A stretch of 32,973 bases of DNA, taken from positions 1-32,973 of the forward strand of contig JAVBVS010000003.1 of the NCBI GenBank assembly GCA_036677805.1, read 5' to 3'. The DNA comes from SIG78 sp036677805. GTDB taxonomy: Bacteria > Verrucomicrobiota > Lentisphaeria > Victivallales > Victivallaceae. This document shows, piece after piece, positions 8,119 through 15,926 of this stretch (within the stretch, counting starts at the first letter, position 1; every line of letters begins with the position of its first letter). The notes under the pieces are model-generated. The model saw nothing but the letters and a program-made list of their open reading frames with translations, did no database searches and had not been told where the DNA came from. The position numbers and the translations under genes are program-made.

Positions 8119-8810
8119 CGCGGAACCTCGTTCAGTCCGGCCTCCAGCGCCAGCAGCGGGTTGCCGAATTCGGCGGACAGAAACCGGCTGCCGCTCCACA
8201 GGAGGGTTGCGCCGGAGAGTTCCGGCGGGCGCCGCCGCCAGGCTTCGCGGAAGCGTCGTCGTGCCTCCGGCCAGTTGCAATCCGACTCCAGAGCGAAGCG
8301 CAGGCTCATCCGGGAGGCGGGCTCGCAGCAAGTGAGCTCGAATTCGCCCCATTGACCCGAAGCAAGCGGTTTTTCAACTTCCAGCAGCGCGGTCAGAAAT
8401 TTGCCGTCGCGATACTGCGGCCGGGCGTCGATGACGGTGTCGACAGTGACGTTCGCCGGTCCGGCGACGGTCATGAATTCGATCACGCCGTCACCGTACT
8501 CCAGGACGTCGCAGGAAAAGACGATCTCCAGTTCATGACTGAGACACCAGCGGCTGATCAGCGGAGCCAGCGCCGCAATCTGGAGTCCGCTGGCGGTCAG
8601 GGCCCGGCGGCGGAGCAGTTCTTCATAAAATTCGAGCGCCAGCGGATGATTCGGCGCGGCGATCGGAACCCGTCCGGCATCGCCGCCGAAAACGCAGTCC
8701 GAACCCGCCAGAATAGCAGGTTCCAGCACCAGCGCTCCGGGGCGGATTGCGGCCCGGCCGCAGCCGTAGAAACTGGCGCCAAGAATAACGGTGTGATAAT
8801 GACGGTTCAT
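8115..8810 (-). CDS. Small Rossmann-like partner of the FAD oxidoreductase (degenerate paralogue?)
   Basis: The 231-residue protein starts MNRHYHTVILGASFYGCGRA. A beta strand followed by G-x-S-x-x-G resembles the first FAD-binding turn, but the usual G-x-G-x-x-G is not intact. Further on, VDTVIDARPQYRDG sits where FAD enzymes have V-D-T-V-I-D-A-T-G, with ATG changed to ARP. The rest is not recognised. It may be a non-catalytic partner derived from the oxidoreductase family. The start at 8810 is supported by a GGAG ribosome site and by a promoter at 8835-8863. A longer frame to 8981 would begin upstream of that promoter. Its stop overlaps the next ATG, so it is translationally coupled to the oxidoreductase. 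Confidence 0.68.
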   Translation of the reverse strand: MNRHYHTVILGASFYGCGRAAIRPGALVLEPAILAGSDCVFGGDAGRVPIAAPNHPLALEFYEELLRRRALTASGLQIAALAPLISRWCLSHELEIVFSCDVLEYGDGVIEFMTVAGPANVTVDTVIDARPQYRDGKFLTALLEVEKPLASGQWGEFELTCCEPASRMSLRFALESDCNWPEARRRFREAWRRRPPELSGATLLWSGSRFLSAEFGNPLLALEAGLNEVPR

Positions 8811-8834
8811 GATTTCCGCTCCGTATTTGCGTTT

Positions 8835-8863
8835 AAAATACTGGGGAACGGTGAACAATGCAA
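8835..8863 (-). promoter_or_regulatory. Candidate promoter of the oxidoreductase operon
   Basis: On the minus strand TTGCAT (8863-8858), 17 bases, TATTTT (8840-8835). Transcription would start near 8828, about 18 bases before the ATG at 8810. The same hexamer pair and spacing occur at 30726-30754. Confidence 0.6.
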
Positions 8864-9030
8864 GCGCCGGCATGGGGAAAGTGTTCCGGTCCCGCTGCGG
8901 ACAAATAAGTTCAGAATCGATCAAAATAGCTTTATTGCGATTTAAGTGTTCTATTTTTCGGACGGCAATCAATGCTTTCATGCGGTCGGCAATGAATCAG
9001 GCAGAGGGCCGGATTGTCGTTGCTCGAGAC
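8864..9030. other. Divergent intergenic region
   Basis: The region between the divergently read oxidoreductase operon and the deacetylase-like gene (8811-9136 in full) carries the two candidate promoters listed separately. No coding frame is accepted in it. The minus frame that extends the partner protein upstream to 8981 lacks a ribosome site and would precede the promoter. Confidence 0.5.
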
Positions 9031-9058
9031 TTGCAACATTGCTGCGGCGTGCTATGTT
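9031..9058 (+). promoter_or_regulatory. Candidate promoter of the deacetylase-like gene
   Basis: TTGCAA, 16 bases, TATGTT. It ends 78 bases before the ATG at 9137. The spacer is one base shorter than ideal. Confidence 0.5.
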
Positions 9059-9136
9059 AAGGGCTGGTGCGTTGATAAAATTCAGGCATTGCCGAATCGC
9101 CTCCGGGCGGAATGTGGAAAAGGAGTGGGGTAGCTG

Positions 9137-9937
9137 ATGAAATACACACCGATGGATCTGGCGCTCGAACACTATACGAAATTGAACGAAAACTTCGCCG
9201 CGGCCGAATATGCCGTGATTATGGCGGAAGCGGTCAAGCCGCGCTACGCGCCGATTCCCCTGGCCGAGGCCTTGCGGCAATTTGACGCCGGAACGCTGGT
9301 CGTGCCGGACAAGGTGCGGCTGATCTGGGTGCACGACATCGAACGCCCCAGCGACAACTATCTGGCCCATGGCATGGCCGCCATGGAGCGGGAATTCGGG
9401 TTCCGGACCACCTATAACATCCGTTGCGTCAGCGTCGCCAACGCCGAACTGCGGGCCGAGATCGACGCCATCCGCGCGCTCGGGCACGAAATCCAGTATC
9501 AGTATGAGGATCTGGTGATGACCGGCGGCGACGTGGCCGCCGGACGCGAAAGCTTCCGCCGCAATCTGGCCGCGATGCGGCGGCTTTATCCCGAGATTTC
9601 CGCCTGCTACGCCCACGGGGTTTACAAATCGGGTTTGGATTCGACCGATCTGTTCAAGATTGACGGAGTCTGGCACCCGGAATTGTATCAGGCCTGCGGG
9701 ATCGAACACCGGTTTGGCGAACTCTACTGTTTCGGCGATCATCTTCAGGCGTTGCTGGGGCCGCACTATCATTATATCGTCGAGAGCCGCTGCATCGGCG
9801 GCGAGGAATTCGCCGCCGCGTTGCGCGATTGCCGTCCCGGCGATGTGGTGCTTTTCCTCCAGCATCCCACCTGGTGGTCGGAGCGCTATGATGTCGCCCG
9901 GCTCAAACAGGCGTTGCGCGGCGGCGATTTCTTCTGA
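9137..9937 (+). CDS. Polysaccharide-deacetylase-like (CE4/NodB-fold) protein
   Basis: The 266-residue protein carries WVHDIERP at about residue 64. The HD pair (66-67) follows a hydrophobic strand and recalls the first metal-binding motif of NodB-like deacetylases. GFRTTYNIR and the later GHEIQYQYEDL match the order and spacing of the next conserved strands (G-H-E-I-x-x-H/Q-x-x-x-H in relatives). One canonical His is replaced by Gln, so metal binding may differ. The C-terminal GDVVLFLQHPTWWSERYDV fits the closing strand with a catalytic-type His. No signal peptide is visible, so a cytoplasmic role is likely, perhaps in nucleotide-sugar or cell-wall precursor metabolism. An AAGGAG site precedes the ATG. 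It appears to be a single-gene unit. Confidence 0.65.
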   Translation: MKYTPMDLALEHYTKLNENFAAAEYAVIMAEAVKPRYAPIPLAEALRQFDAGTLVVPDKVRLIWVHDIERPSDNYLAHGMAAMEREFGFRTTYNIRCVSVANAELRAEIDAIRALGHEIQYQYEDLVMTGGDVAAGRESFRRNLAAMRRLYPEISACYAHGVYKSGLDSTDLFKIDGVWHPELYQACGIEHRFGELYCFGDHLQALLGPHYHYIVESRCIGGEEFAAALRDCRPGDVVLFLQHPTWWSERYDVARLKQALRGGDFF

Positions 9938-10945
9938 ACGGCACCGCCATTGCCGAAGCCGCTCGGCCGGGGGCGTTTCGGAATGGGTTCCCGGATTCGG
10001 GATGCCGCATCCATCCGGCGTTGCATTGCAATGTTCGGTAAAGAATGGATTTGACATTGGCTCCAGCCGTTTTTGCAGTTTTTCCATCGGTTTTGTTGTA
10101 ATTGGTGAAAAAAAACTGTTTTTATAAGGAAAATGAGTCGGGAAAAGATTTGAAAATTCATGGTTTTTGTGCTATCTTATCAAAATGGTAAAATTCGGAC
10201 CTCGGAATTCATGGGTAAGACGGCAAATCAAATATCGGCCGGTACTGCTGCCGAAAATTTGATCGACTTCGGAAGACGTCGGAGCCTCTGCTTTTCCATT
10301 CTGTTTGCACTCCTTGCTTTTATTCCTTCTTCCTTTGGCGCCTGTGCCGGGAGCGGTTTGCTGGCCGATAGCGCGGCGGCGCCGGGCAGGGCAAGTGCCG
10401 CGTATGTCATCGAGTCGGTCATTAAATCCCCGGATCGTCTGGCCGATGCTCCGACCGCAGTGAAGTTCAATGACGGGCAGCTCCTGGAGAAATTGCTCCA
10501 GGATCGGCCGGAACGACTGCAAATTCACCGGTTGATTCCGGCAGATTGCCGGATTGTTCTAGCGGCGGCGCTGTCCGCGCAACCGGCCGGTTTCCGCCAA
10601 GGGGGCATCGCCCCCCAAGTTTTCCATTTTCTGGTCGTCCTGAGGAATGTAATTCAGGTACGGGCCGGACCATTCTGCTGAAAAAGTTGTGGTCCCGTTT
10701 GTCGAGTGAAACGGGAGGATTCAGCCTCTTCTTTCTGAAATCGCGCAAGAATTGTATCTTCGCCCGAAGGAAATGCACCGAGTCCCGATGGCGCGCAAAT
10801 CGTGAAATTCAGTGGTGTCGCGCCTTGGAAAACGTCCCCGGCCGGTCTTGAACAGCCTCCTCCGGCATCTGCCGGCCCACATTGTCGATAATGACTTGCG
10901 GTAAAACGCAATTATTTTTATCACCTTATTTAAGAGATCGAAAAA
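9938..10945. other. 1-kb stretch without a confident gene, with three short hairpins
   Basis: No frame has both a good start and family resemblance. The longest plus frame (10160-10681; ATG at 10211 possible) has a hydrophobic segment CFSILFALLAFIPSSFGACA that looks like a signal peptide, then unremarkable sequence, and no ribosome site. Hairpins lie at 10482-10503 (8-bp stem TCCTGGAG / CTCCAGGA), 10538-10552 (CCGGCA / TGCCGG) and 10601-10615 (GGGGGC / GCCCCC). It could be a decayed gene, a structured leader of the downstream decarboxylase operon or a small RNA. None of these can be decided by eye. Confidence 0.4.
10150..10178 (+). promoter_or_regulatory. Weak candidate promoter in the gene-poor stretch
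   Basis: TTGAAA, 17 bases, TATCTT. It would start transcription through the hairpin region toward the decarboxylase operon 770 bases downstream. Confidence 0.35.
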
Positions 10946-12754
10946 ATGAAAAAAGTAAACTTCATGTTGACCGCGTTTCGAGACGGCTTTCAGTCGGTGT
11001 TCGGCGCGAGGGTGTTCTCCCGTGATTTTCTGCCCCTGGTCGCGGATGCGGCGGATGCCGGCCTCCGGCACTTTGAAGCCGGCGGCGGGGCTTTGTTTCA
11101 GGCTGCCTATTTTTACTGCAACGAAGACGCGTTTCAGGTGATGGACGAGTTCCGGAAGGCCGCCGGACCGGAGGCGAATCTCCAGACTCTGGCGCGCGGC
11201 ATCAACGTGGTCGGGCTGGATTCCCAGTCGCGTGACATCATCAAGCTCCATGCCCAGCTGATGAAGAAACACGGCATCACCACCATCCGCAATTTCGATG
11301 CGCTCAACGATGTGGACAATCTGATCTACAGCGGCACCTGCATCCACGAGGCGCAGCTCAGGCACGAAATGACGATCACGATGATGGAGCTGCCGCCGGG
11401 ATGTACGGGACATACCGCGGAATTCTATGAAACGGTCCTGCGCCGGGTTCTCGACGCTCATGTGCCGTTCGATTCGCTCTGCTTCAAGGATGCTTCCGGC
11501 ACCTCCTGTCCGCAAAAGGTCTATGAAACCGTCCGCATGGCCCGGCGGCTGCTCGGCGACGAGATGCCGATCGTGTTCCACAGCCATGAAACCGCCGGAT
11601 GCTGCGTGCTGGCTTATCGCGCGGCGCTTGACGGCGGGGCGACCCAGCTCGATTTGTCGATCGCTCCGCTTTCGGGCGGCACCTGCCAGCCGGACGTGCT
11701 GACGATGTGGCATGCCCTGCGCGGCACCGACTATACGCTCGATATCGATCCGGCGCGGATCATCCGGCTCGAAGAACATATGAAGGAAGCGCTCAAGGAT
11801 TACTTCATGCCGCCGGAAGCGACCAAGGTCGAGCCGTTGATTCCTTTCTCGCCGATGCCCGGCGGTGCGCTGACCGCCAATACCCAGATGCTGCGGGACA
11901 ACAATCTGATGGACAAGTATCCGGAATTCATCGCGGCGATGGGCGAAGTGGTGGTCAAGGGCGGCTATGGCACCAGCGTTACGCCGGTCTCCCAGTTCTA
12001 TTTCCAGCAGGCGTTCAACAACGTGATGTTCGGACCGTGGAAGAAAATCGCCGACGGCTACGGCCGGATGGTGCTCGGTTACTTCGGTCACACCCCGGCG
12101 GCGCCGGATCCGGAAATCGTCAAGATCGCTTCGGAACAGCTCAATCTGCCCCCGACCCAGCGCAATCCGCTGGATATCAACGATGAAAATCCGGCCAAGG
12201 GGCGCACGGCGGCGATCGCGATGCTGCAGACCAATCAGTTGCCGTGCACCGATGAAAATATCTTCATCGCCGCCTCGTGTCTTGAAAAAGGCATCGCTTT
12301 CCTCAAGGGGGAAGGCAAGATCGGAATCCGCAAAAACGAACCGCCGAAGGTCAAGGAAACTCCGGCACCCGCCGGTCCGCTGACGGTGGTCGTCGATGGC
12401 CGGGAATTCAAGGTCGAACTCAAGGGCGGCGGCAGCGCCGTGGTCAACGGCAAAATGCTCTCCTATTCCACCCGGCAGGAAAAAGCTCCGGCCAAAGGCC
12501 CGCGTGAAGCGGCGGCGGCGGACGGCGATTCCGGCAAATTCCAGGAAGTCAGAACGCAGGTGCCGGGCATGGTGGTCCGTTTCCTGGTCAAGCCGGGCGA
12601 TACGGTGAAGAGCTCGACTCCGATTCTGGTGCTGGAAGCGATGAAAATGGAAACCGCGATCATCGCCGGCTGCGACGGTGTGGTCGCCCGCTTCGAGGTG
12701 AATGAGGGCGAGCAGATTCAGACCGGCGCGCTGCTGGCGGTGATCAAGTACTGA
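10946..12754 (+). CDS. oadA: Oxaloacetate (or related carboxylate) decarboxylase alpha subunit, carboxyltransferase plus biotin carrier
   Basis: The 602-residue protein opens with a DRE-TIM-like carboxyltransferase barrel. RDG at 12-14 supplies the metal-binding Asp13. CFKDASG holds the probable carboxylated/catalytic Lys181, and FHSHETAG holds metal-ligand His212 and His214. A conserved helical domain follows (about 300-480), then a hinge rich in Ala and Pro. The C-terminal biotinyl domain contains EAMKMET with biotin Lys567. This order (barrel, hinge, carrier) is that of OadA and pyruvate carboxylase subunit B; no biotin carboxylase domain is present. Adjacent beta and gamma genes make a Na+-translocating decarboxylase the best reading: the alpha subunit moves CO2 from the acid to biotin. 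Substrate (oxaloacetate, methylmalonyl-CoA or glutaconyl-CoA) is inferred as oxaloacetate from the barrel type. The ribosome site AAGAGA is modest. Confidence 0.88.
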   Translation: MKKVNFMLTAFRDGFQSVFGARVFSRDFLPLVADAADAGLRHFEAGGGALFQAAYFYCNEDAFQVMDEFRKAAGPEANLQTLARGINVVGLDSQSRDIIKLHAQLMKKHGITTIRNFDALNDVDNLIYSGTCIHEAQLRHEMTITMMELPPGCTGHTAEFYETVLRRVLDAHVPFDSLCFKDASGTSCPQKVYETVRMARRLLGDEMPIVFHSHETAGCCVLAYRAALDGGATQLDLSIAPLSGGTCQPDVLTMWHALRGTDYTLDIDPARIIRLEEHMKEALKDYFMPPEATKVEPLIPFSPMPGGALTANTQMLRDNNLMDKYPEFIAAMGEVVVKGGYGTSVTPVSQFYFQQAFNNVMFGPWKKIADGYGRMVLGYFGHTPAAPDPEIVKIASEQLNLPPTQRNPLDINDENPAKGRTAAIAMLQTNQLPCTDENIFIAASCLEKGIAFLKGEGKIGIRKNEPPKVKETPAPAGPLTVVVDGREFKVELKGGGSAVVNGKMLSYSTRQEKAPAKGPREAAAADGDSGKFQEVRTQVPGMVVRFLVKPGDTVKSSTPILVLEAMKMETAIIAGCDGVVARFEVNEGEQIQTGALLAVIKY

Positions 12755-12765
12755 GGACAAAGACC

Positions 12766-14016
12766 ATGAATTTTAATTTTACCAAAATTTTTCAGGGCAT
12801 CGACCTGCTGATATTCCAATTTGAACACGATTGGAAGATCGCGGTGATGCGTCTGGTATTGATTGTACTCGGTGTGATGATGGTTTATCTCGGCCGCAAA
12901 GGCGTGCTGGAGCCGCTGCTGATGATTCCGATGGGATTGGGGGTCAGCACCATCAACGCCGCCATGATGTTTTTCGATCCGGTCAGCATGGTCAACAAGG
13001 TGGCGGTGGACGGCACCAAGGTCGGCACGCTCTTTCTTGACTCCATCGAATCGGACAACATCAATCTGATGACGCTCTGTCAGGTCGACTGGCTCCAGCC
13101 GGTTTATACCTTCGCTTTCAGCAACGGGCTGATCGCCTGTCTGATTTTTGTCGGCATCGGGTCGCTGCTGGATATCGGCTTCGTGATGGCGCGGCCGTAT
13201 CAGAGCATGTTCATTGCGCTCTGCGCCGAACTCGGCACGTTGGTGACGTTGCCGATTGCCATGCTGTTCAAAGGCATGACCCTCGGCGAGGCGGCGTCAA
13301 TCGCGCTGGTCGGCGGCGCCGACGGCCCGATGGTGTTGTTTGGTTCGCTGAAAATGGCGCCGGATCTCTTTGTGCCGATCACAGTGGTCGCCTATCTCTA
13401 TCTGGCGTTGGCCTACGGCGGATTCCCTTATTTGATCCGTTTCCTGGTGCCGAAAAAATTCCGGATGATCGCCATGCCGCCGGAAAAGAATCAGCGGCAG
13501 TTCAGTTCGTCGGAAAAACTGATCTTTTCGGTGATCGCGTGCGTGGTGCTGTCGTTCCTGTTTCCGGTGGCGGCGCCGCTGTTCTTCGCATTGTTCCTCG
13601 GCATTGCCATCCGTGAATCCGGGCTGGAGAAGTTCCGCTACTTCGTGAGCGAAATCATTCTTTACGGCTCGACCCTGACCCTCGGCACGCTGCTGGGCAT
13701 CCTCTGCGATGCCAAGACGATCATGAACCCCCAGGTGCTGCCGCTGCTGATTCTCGGCATCACCGCGCTCGGACTCTCGGCGGTCGGCGGCCTGATCGGC
13801 GGCTATCTGATGTATTTCTTTACCGGCGGCAAATACAACCCGGTGATCGGCATCGCCGGGGTGAGTTGCGTCCCGAGCACCGCCAAGGTGGCCCAGAAAG
13901 AGGTTTCGCATGAAAATCCCGGCGCGGTGATCATGCAGTACGCTCTGGGGGCGAATATCTGCGGCGTGATTACGACCGCGATCATTACCGCGGCCTATAT
14001 TTGCCTGGTCAAATAA
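12766..14016 (+). CDS. oadB: Sodium-pumping decarboxylase beta subunit
   Basis: The 416-residue polytopic membrane protein has the beta-subunit hallmarks. GGADGP (about 183-188, with Asp186 in the Na+ path) follows the first helix group. Near residue 360 NPVIGIAGVSCVPSTAKVAQ gives the Asn, Gly and Ser residues of the second site. In the oxaloacetate decarboxylase of enteric bacteria the corresponding position after the V-P-x-x-A stretch is Arg; here it is Lys. The subunit decarboxylates carboxybiotin and exports Na+ across the cytoplasmic membrane. It follows the alpha gene by 11 bases with a GAGGA ribosome site, so both are one transcript. The length is close to the family norm. Whether the pump is for oxaloacetate or another carboxylate depends on the alpha subunit. 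Confidence 0.9.
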   Translation: MNFNFTKIFQGIDLLIFQFEHDWKIAVMRLVLIVLGVMMVYLGRKGVLEPLLMIPMGLGVSTINAAMMFFDPVSMVNKVAVDGTKVGTLFLDSIESDNINLMTLCQVDWLQPVYTFAFSNGLIACLIFVGIGSLLDIGFVMARPYQSMFIALCAELGTLVTLPIAMLFKGMTLGEAASIALVGGADGPMVLFGSLKMAPDLFVPITVVAYLYLALAYGGFPYLIRFLVPKKFRMIAMPPEKNQRQFSSSEKLIFSVIACVVLSFLFPVAAPLFFALFLGIAIRESGLEKFRYFVSEIILYGSTLTLGTLLGILCDAKTIMNPQVLPLLILGITALGLSAVGGLIGGYLMYFFTGGKYNPVIGIAGVSCVPSTAKVAQKEVSHENPGAVIMQYALGANICGVITTAIITAAYICLVK

Positions 14017-14029
14017 CCGGAGAACCATC

Positions 14030-14224
14030 ATGTTGCAAGCAATTCAGATCATGTTTATGGCGGTGGCGATTTCGATCGTGACCGGATTTTTGATTTCCCT
14101 GCTGATCCAGGTGTTGTGCCGGGTTGTGGCCGCACTGGGCGCGTCCGGCCAACAGGAAGATGACGGTGCGGCGACGGCTCTGGCCATCGCGCTTGCCTTG
14201 AACCAGGAAAAAGCGGGGAAGTGA
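14030..14224 (+). CDS. oadG: Decarboxylase gamma-like small membrane protein
   Basis: The 64-residue protein has one transmembrane helix (IQIMFMAVAISIVTGFLISL and onward, residues about 5-35) and then an Ala- and acid-rich tail (ASGQQEDDGAATALAIALAL). This matches the size and shape of the OadG gamma subunit, which anchors alpha to beta. The call rests on location and topology more than sequence, as the family is poorly conserved. A CGGAGAA ribosome site lies before the ATG, 13 bases after the beta gene. The usual enteric order is gamma, alpha, beta; here gamma is last. Confidence 0.6.
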   Translation: MLQAIQIMFMAVAISIVTGFLISLLIQVLCRVVAALGASGQQEDDGAATALAIALALNQEKAGK

Positions 14225-14417
14225 GCGGTGTCCTATGACAGCCTCAACATTGATTGAAAACGGGATGACGGAATGGAAGCCGGTCTGCGGCGCGCCATGA
14301 GGGAATCCGGCGAACGCATTGCCGCGGGGCGCTGTCGCGCCGCCGCGGCCGCGTTGGCCTTGACGGGAAAAATTTCCGACGCCGGCTGACGGGGTTCGGA
14401 GAAAGGGATGTTTGGAT

Positions 14418-15911
14418 ATGGAGTTATATATCGCGCTTGCGGTTCTCGCTTTTCTGATGCTGGTAAGTCTGCTCTCCAGCAAACTTTCCAGCTATATCAA
14501 CATGCCCTGTCTGCTGTTGTTTCTGGCGGTCGGGATGCTGGCCGGCAGCGAGGGCATCGGCGGAATCTCATTCGACAACGCGAAAATCGCCAATTATATC
14601 GGTTCGGCGGCACTGGCGTTCATCCTTTTCTCGGGCGGATTCGACACCGACTGGAAATCGGTCAGGTCGATTTTTCTGACCGGCGGAATTCTTTCCAGTC
14701 TCGGCGTGCTGCTGACCGCCGTGTTCATCGGGCTGTTTGCATGGGGGTTCTTCGGATGGATCGTACCGGGGAAACACATTTCGCTGTCCTGGTGTCTGCT
14801 GCTCGGCTCCATCATCTCCTCAACCGATGCGGCCGCCGTCTTTTCGATTCTGCGTTCCCGCAGCGTGAGCCTGCGCAACAAGCTTCAGCCGCTGCTGGAA
14901 TTCGAGTCGGGCAGCAACGATCCCATGGCGGCCTTCCTGACCGTTTTCATGGTCGGGGTCGTGACGGCGGAGGCGGCTTCTGGAACGACGATGCCGTTGC
15001 TCGACTACTGGGTGATTCTGCCGGTTTTCCTGCTGAAGATGAGCTTGGGGCTGGGGTTCGGCTGGCTGTTCGGACGGGGCGCAGTCTGGCTTTTCAACCG
15101 GATTGATTTCGAATTCAACGGACTCTACTATGTGCTCGGCATCGTAACCGTGCTGCTCTCCTATTCGGTGACCGAACTGATTCAGGGCAACGGGTTCATG
15201 GCGGTATATGTGACCGGCATGGTCATGGGCAACCGGCGTTTCATCTTCCACAACGGGGTGGGGCGTTTTTATGATGGCCTGGCCTGGATGATGCAGGTGA
15301 TTCTGTTCACCATGCTGGGCTTGCTGGCCTTTCCGAAGCAGGTGTGGGAGGCCAAATGGATCGGTCTGGCGGTGGCTGTGGTTCTGATGGCGGTCGCCCG
15401 CCCGCTGGCGATCCTGATCGGCATGTGGCGCAGCCGGTTCTCCTTCAAGGAACGACTGCTGGTGGCCTGGGTCGGATTGCGCGGCGGCGCGCCGATCATG
15501 CTGGCGACATTTCCGCTGATGGCGAACGTGGCTCATGCCAACTTCATGTTTCATATCGTGTTTTTCATCGTACTGACCTCGGTCCTGTTGCAGGGGATGA
15601 CCATCATGCCGGCGGCGAAGCTGCTGAAGCTCGACGCCCCGCTGCGCAAGACGCCCCGGATGCCGCTGGTGGTCGAAGAGACCGGCGACGCCAATGCCGG
15701 GTCGGCGGAGGTGGTGGTGCCGGAGTCGTGCGGCGGTCGGTCGCTGGCCCGGATGAATCTGCCGGAAGGGGTTCTGGTGCTCCTGATCCGGCGGGAGGAC
15801 CGGGTCGTCGTGCCGCGGGGCGATACCCGCCTGGAACCCGGTGATGTGCTTACGCTGATGGGGAATAAACAGGCATTGACGGAGAGTGTGCAGAAGTTTT
15901 CGAGTCAATGA
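14418..15911 (+). CDS. nhaP2: K+/H+ antiporter of the NhaP2 (CvrA) type
   Basis: The 497-residue protein has about 12 hydrophobic segments in residues 1-400, typical of the CPA1 cation/proton antiporter family. Conserved sites include SSTDAAAVFS (Asp137) and FESGSNDPMA (Asn167, Asp168), the ion-binding centre of these exchangers. A soluble TrkA-C-like domain follows (about 425-497; VVVPESCGGRSLARMNLPEG and LEPGDVLTLMG), which in NhaP2 senses nucleotides or ions. The start at 14418 was preferred over a TTG at 14412 because an AAAGGG site sits 10 bases before the ATG. It is read in the same direction as the decarboxylase genes, 193 bases downstream. It would exchange K+ (or Na+) for H+. Ion preference cannot be told from sequence. 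Confidence 0.85.
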   Translation: MELYIALAVLAFLMLVSLLSSKLSSYINMPCLLLFLAVGMLAGSEGIGGISFDNAKIANYIGSAALAFILFSGGFDTDWKSVRSIFLTGGILSSLGVLLTAVFIGLFAWGFFGWIVPGKHISLSWCLLLGSIISSTDAAAVFSILRSRSVSLRNKLQPLLEFESGSNDPMAAFLTVFMVGVVTAEAASGTTMPLLDYWVILPVFLLKMSLGLGFGWLFGRGAVWLFNRIDFEFNGLYYVLGIVTVLLSYSVTELIQGNGFMAVYVTGMVMGNRRFIFHNGVGRFYDGLAWMMQVILFTMLGLLAFPKQVWEAKWIGLAVAVVLMAVARPLAILIGMWRSRFSFKERLLVAWVGLRGGAPIMLATFPLMANVAHANFMFHIVFFIVLTSVLLQGMTIMPAAKLLKLDAPLRKTPRMPLVVEETGDANAGSAEVVVPESCGGRSLARMNLPEGVLVLLIRREDRVVVPRGDTRLEPGDVLTLMGNKQALTESVQKFSSQ

Positions 15912-15926
15912 CGGAGGATTGTGGTT

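Noticed and set aside
6379..8355. 658-residue open frame opposite the FAD oxidoreductase
   Set aside because: Antisense shadow of a GC-rich gene; the minus strand has clear FAD motifs and coupled starts.
8811..8981. N-terminal extension of the small Rossmann-like protein
   Set aside because: Would start upstream of the best promoter and has no ribosome site; the Rossmann strand begins right at the chosen start.
10160..10681. 173-residue frame with a signal-peptide-like stretch
   Set aside because: No ribosome site at either possible start and no recognisable domain; kept only as a remark in the gene-poor region.
10721..12760. 679-residue minus frame opposite the decarboxylase alpha gene
   Set aside because: Antisense shadow; the plus strand has the biotin motif and all catalytic residues.
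14273..14389. 38-residue open frame between the gamma-like gene and the antiporter gene
   Set aside because: Ala/Arg-rich peptide, no convincing ribosome site, no family resemblance; more likely spacer.
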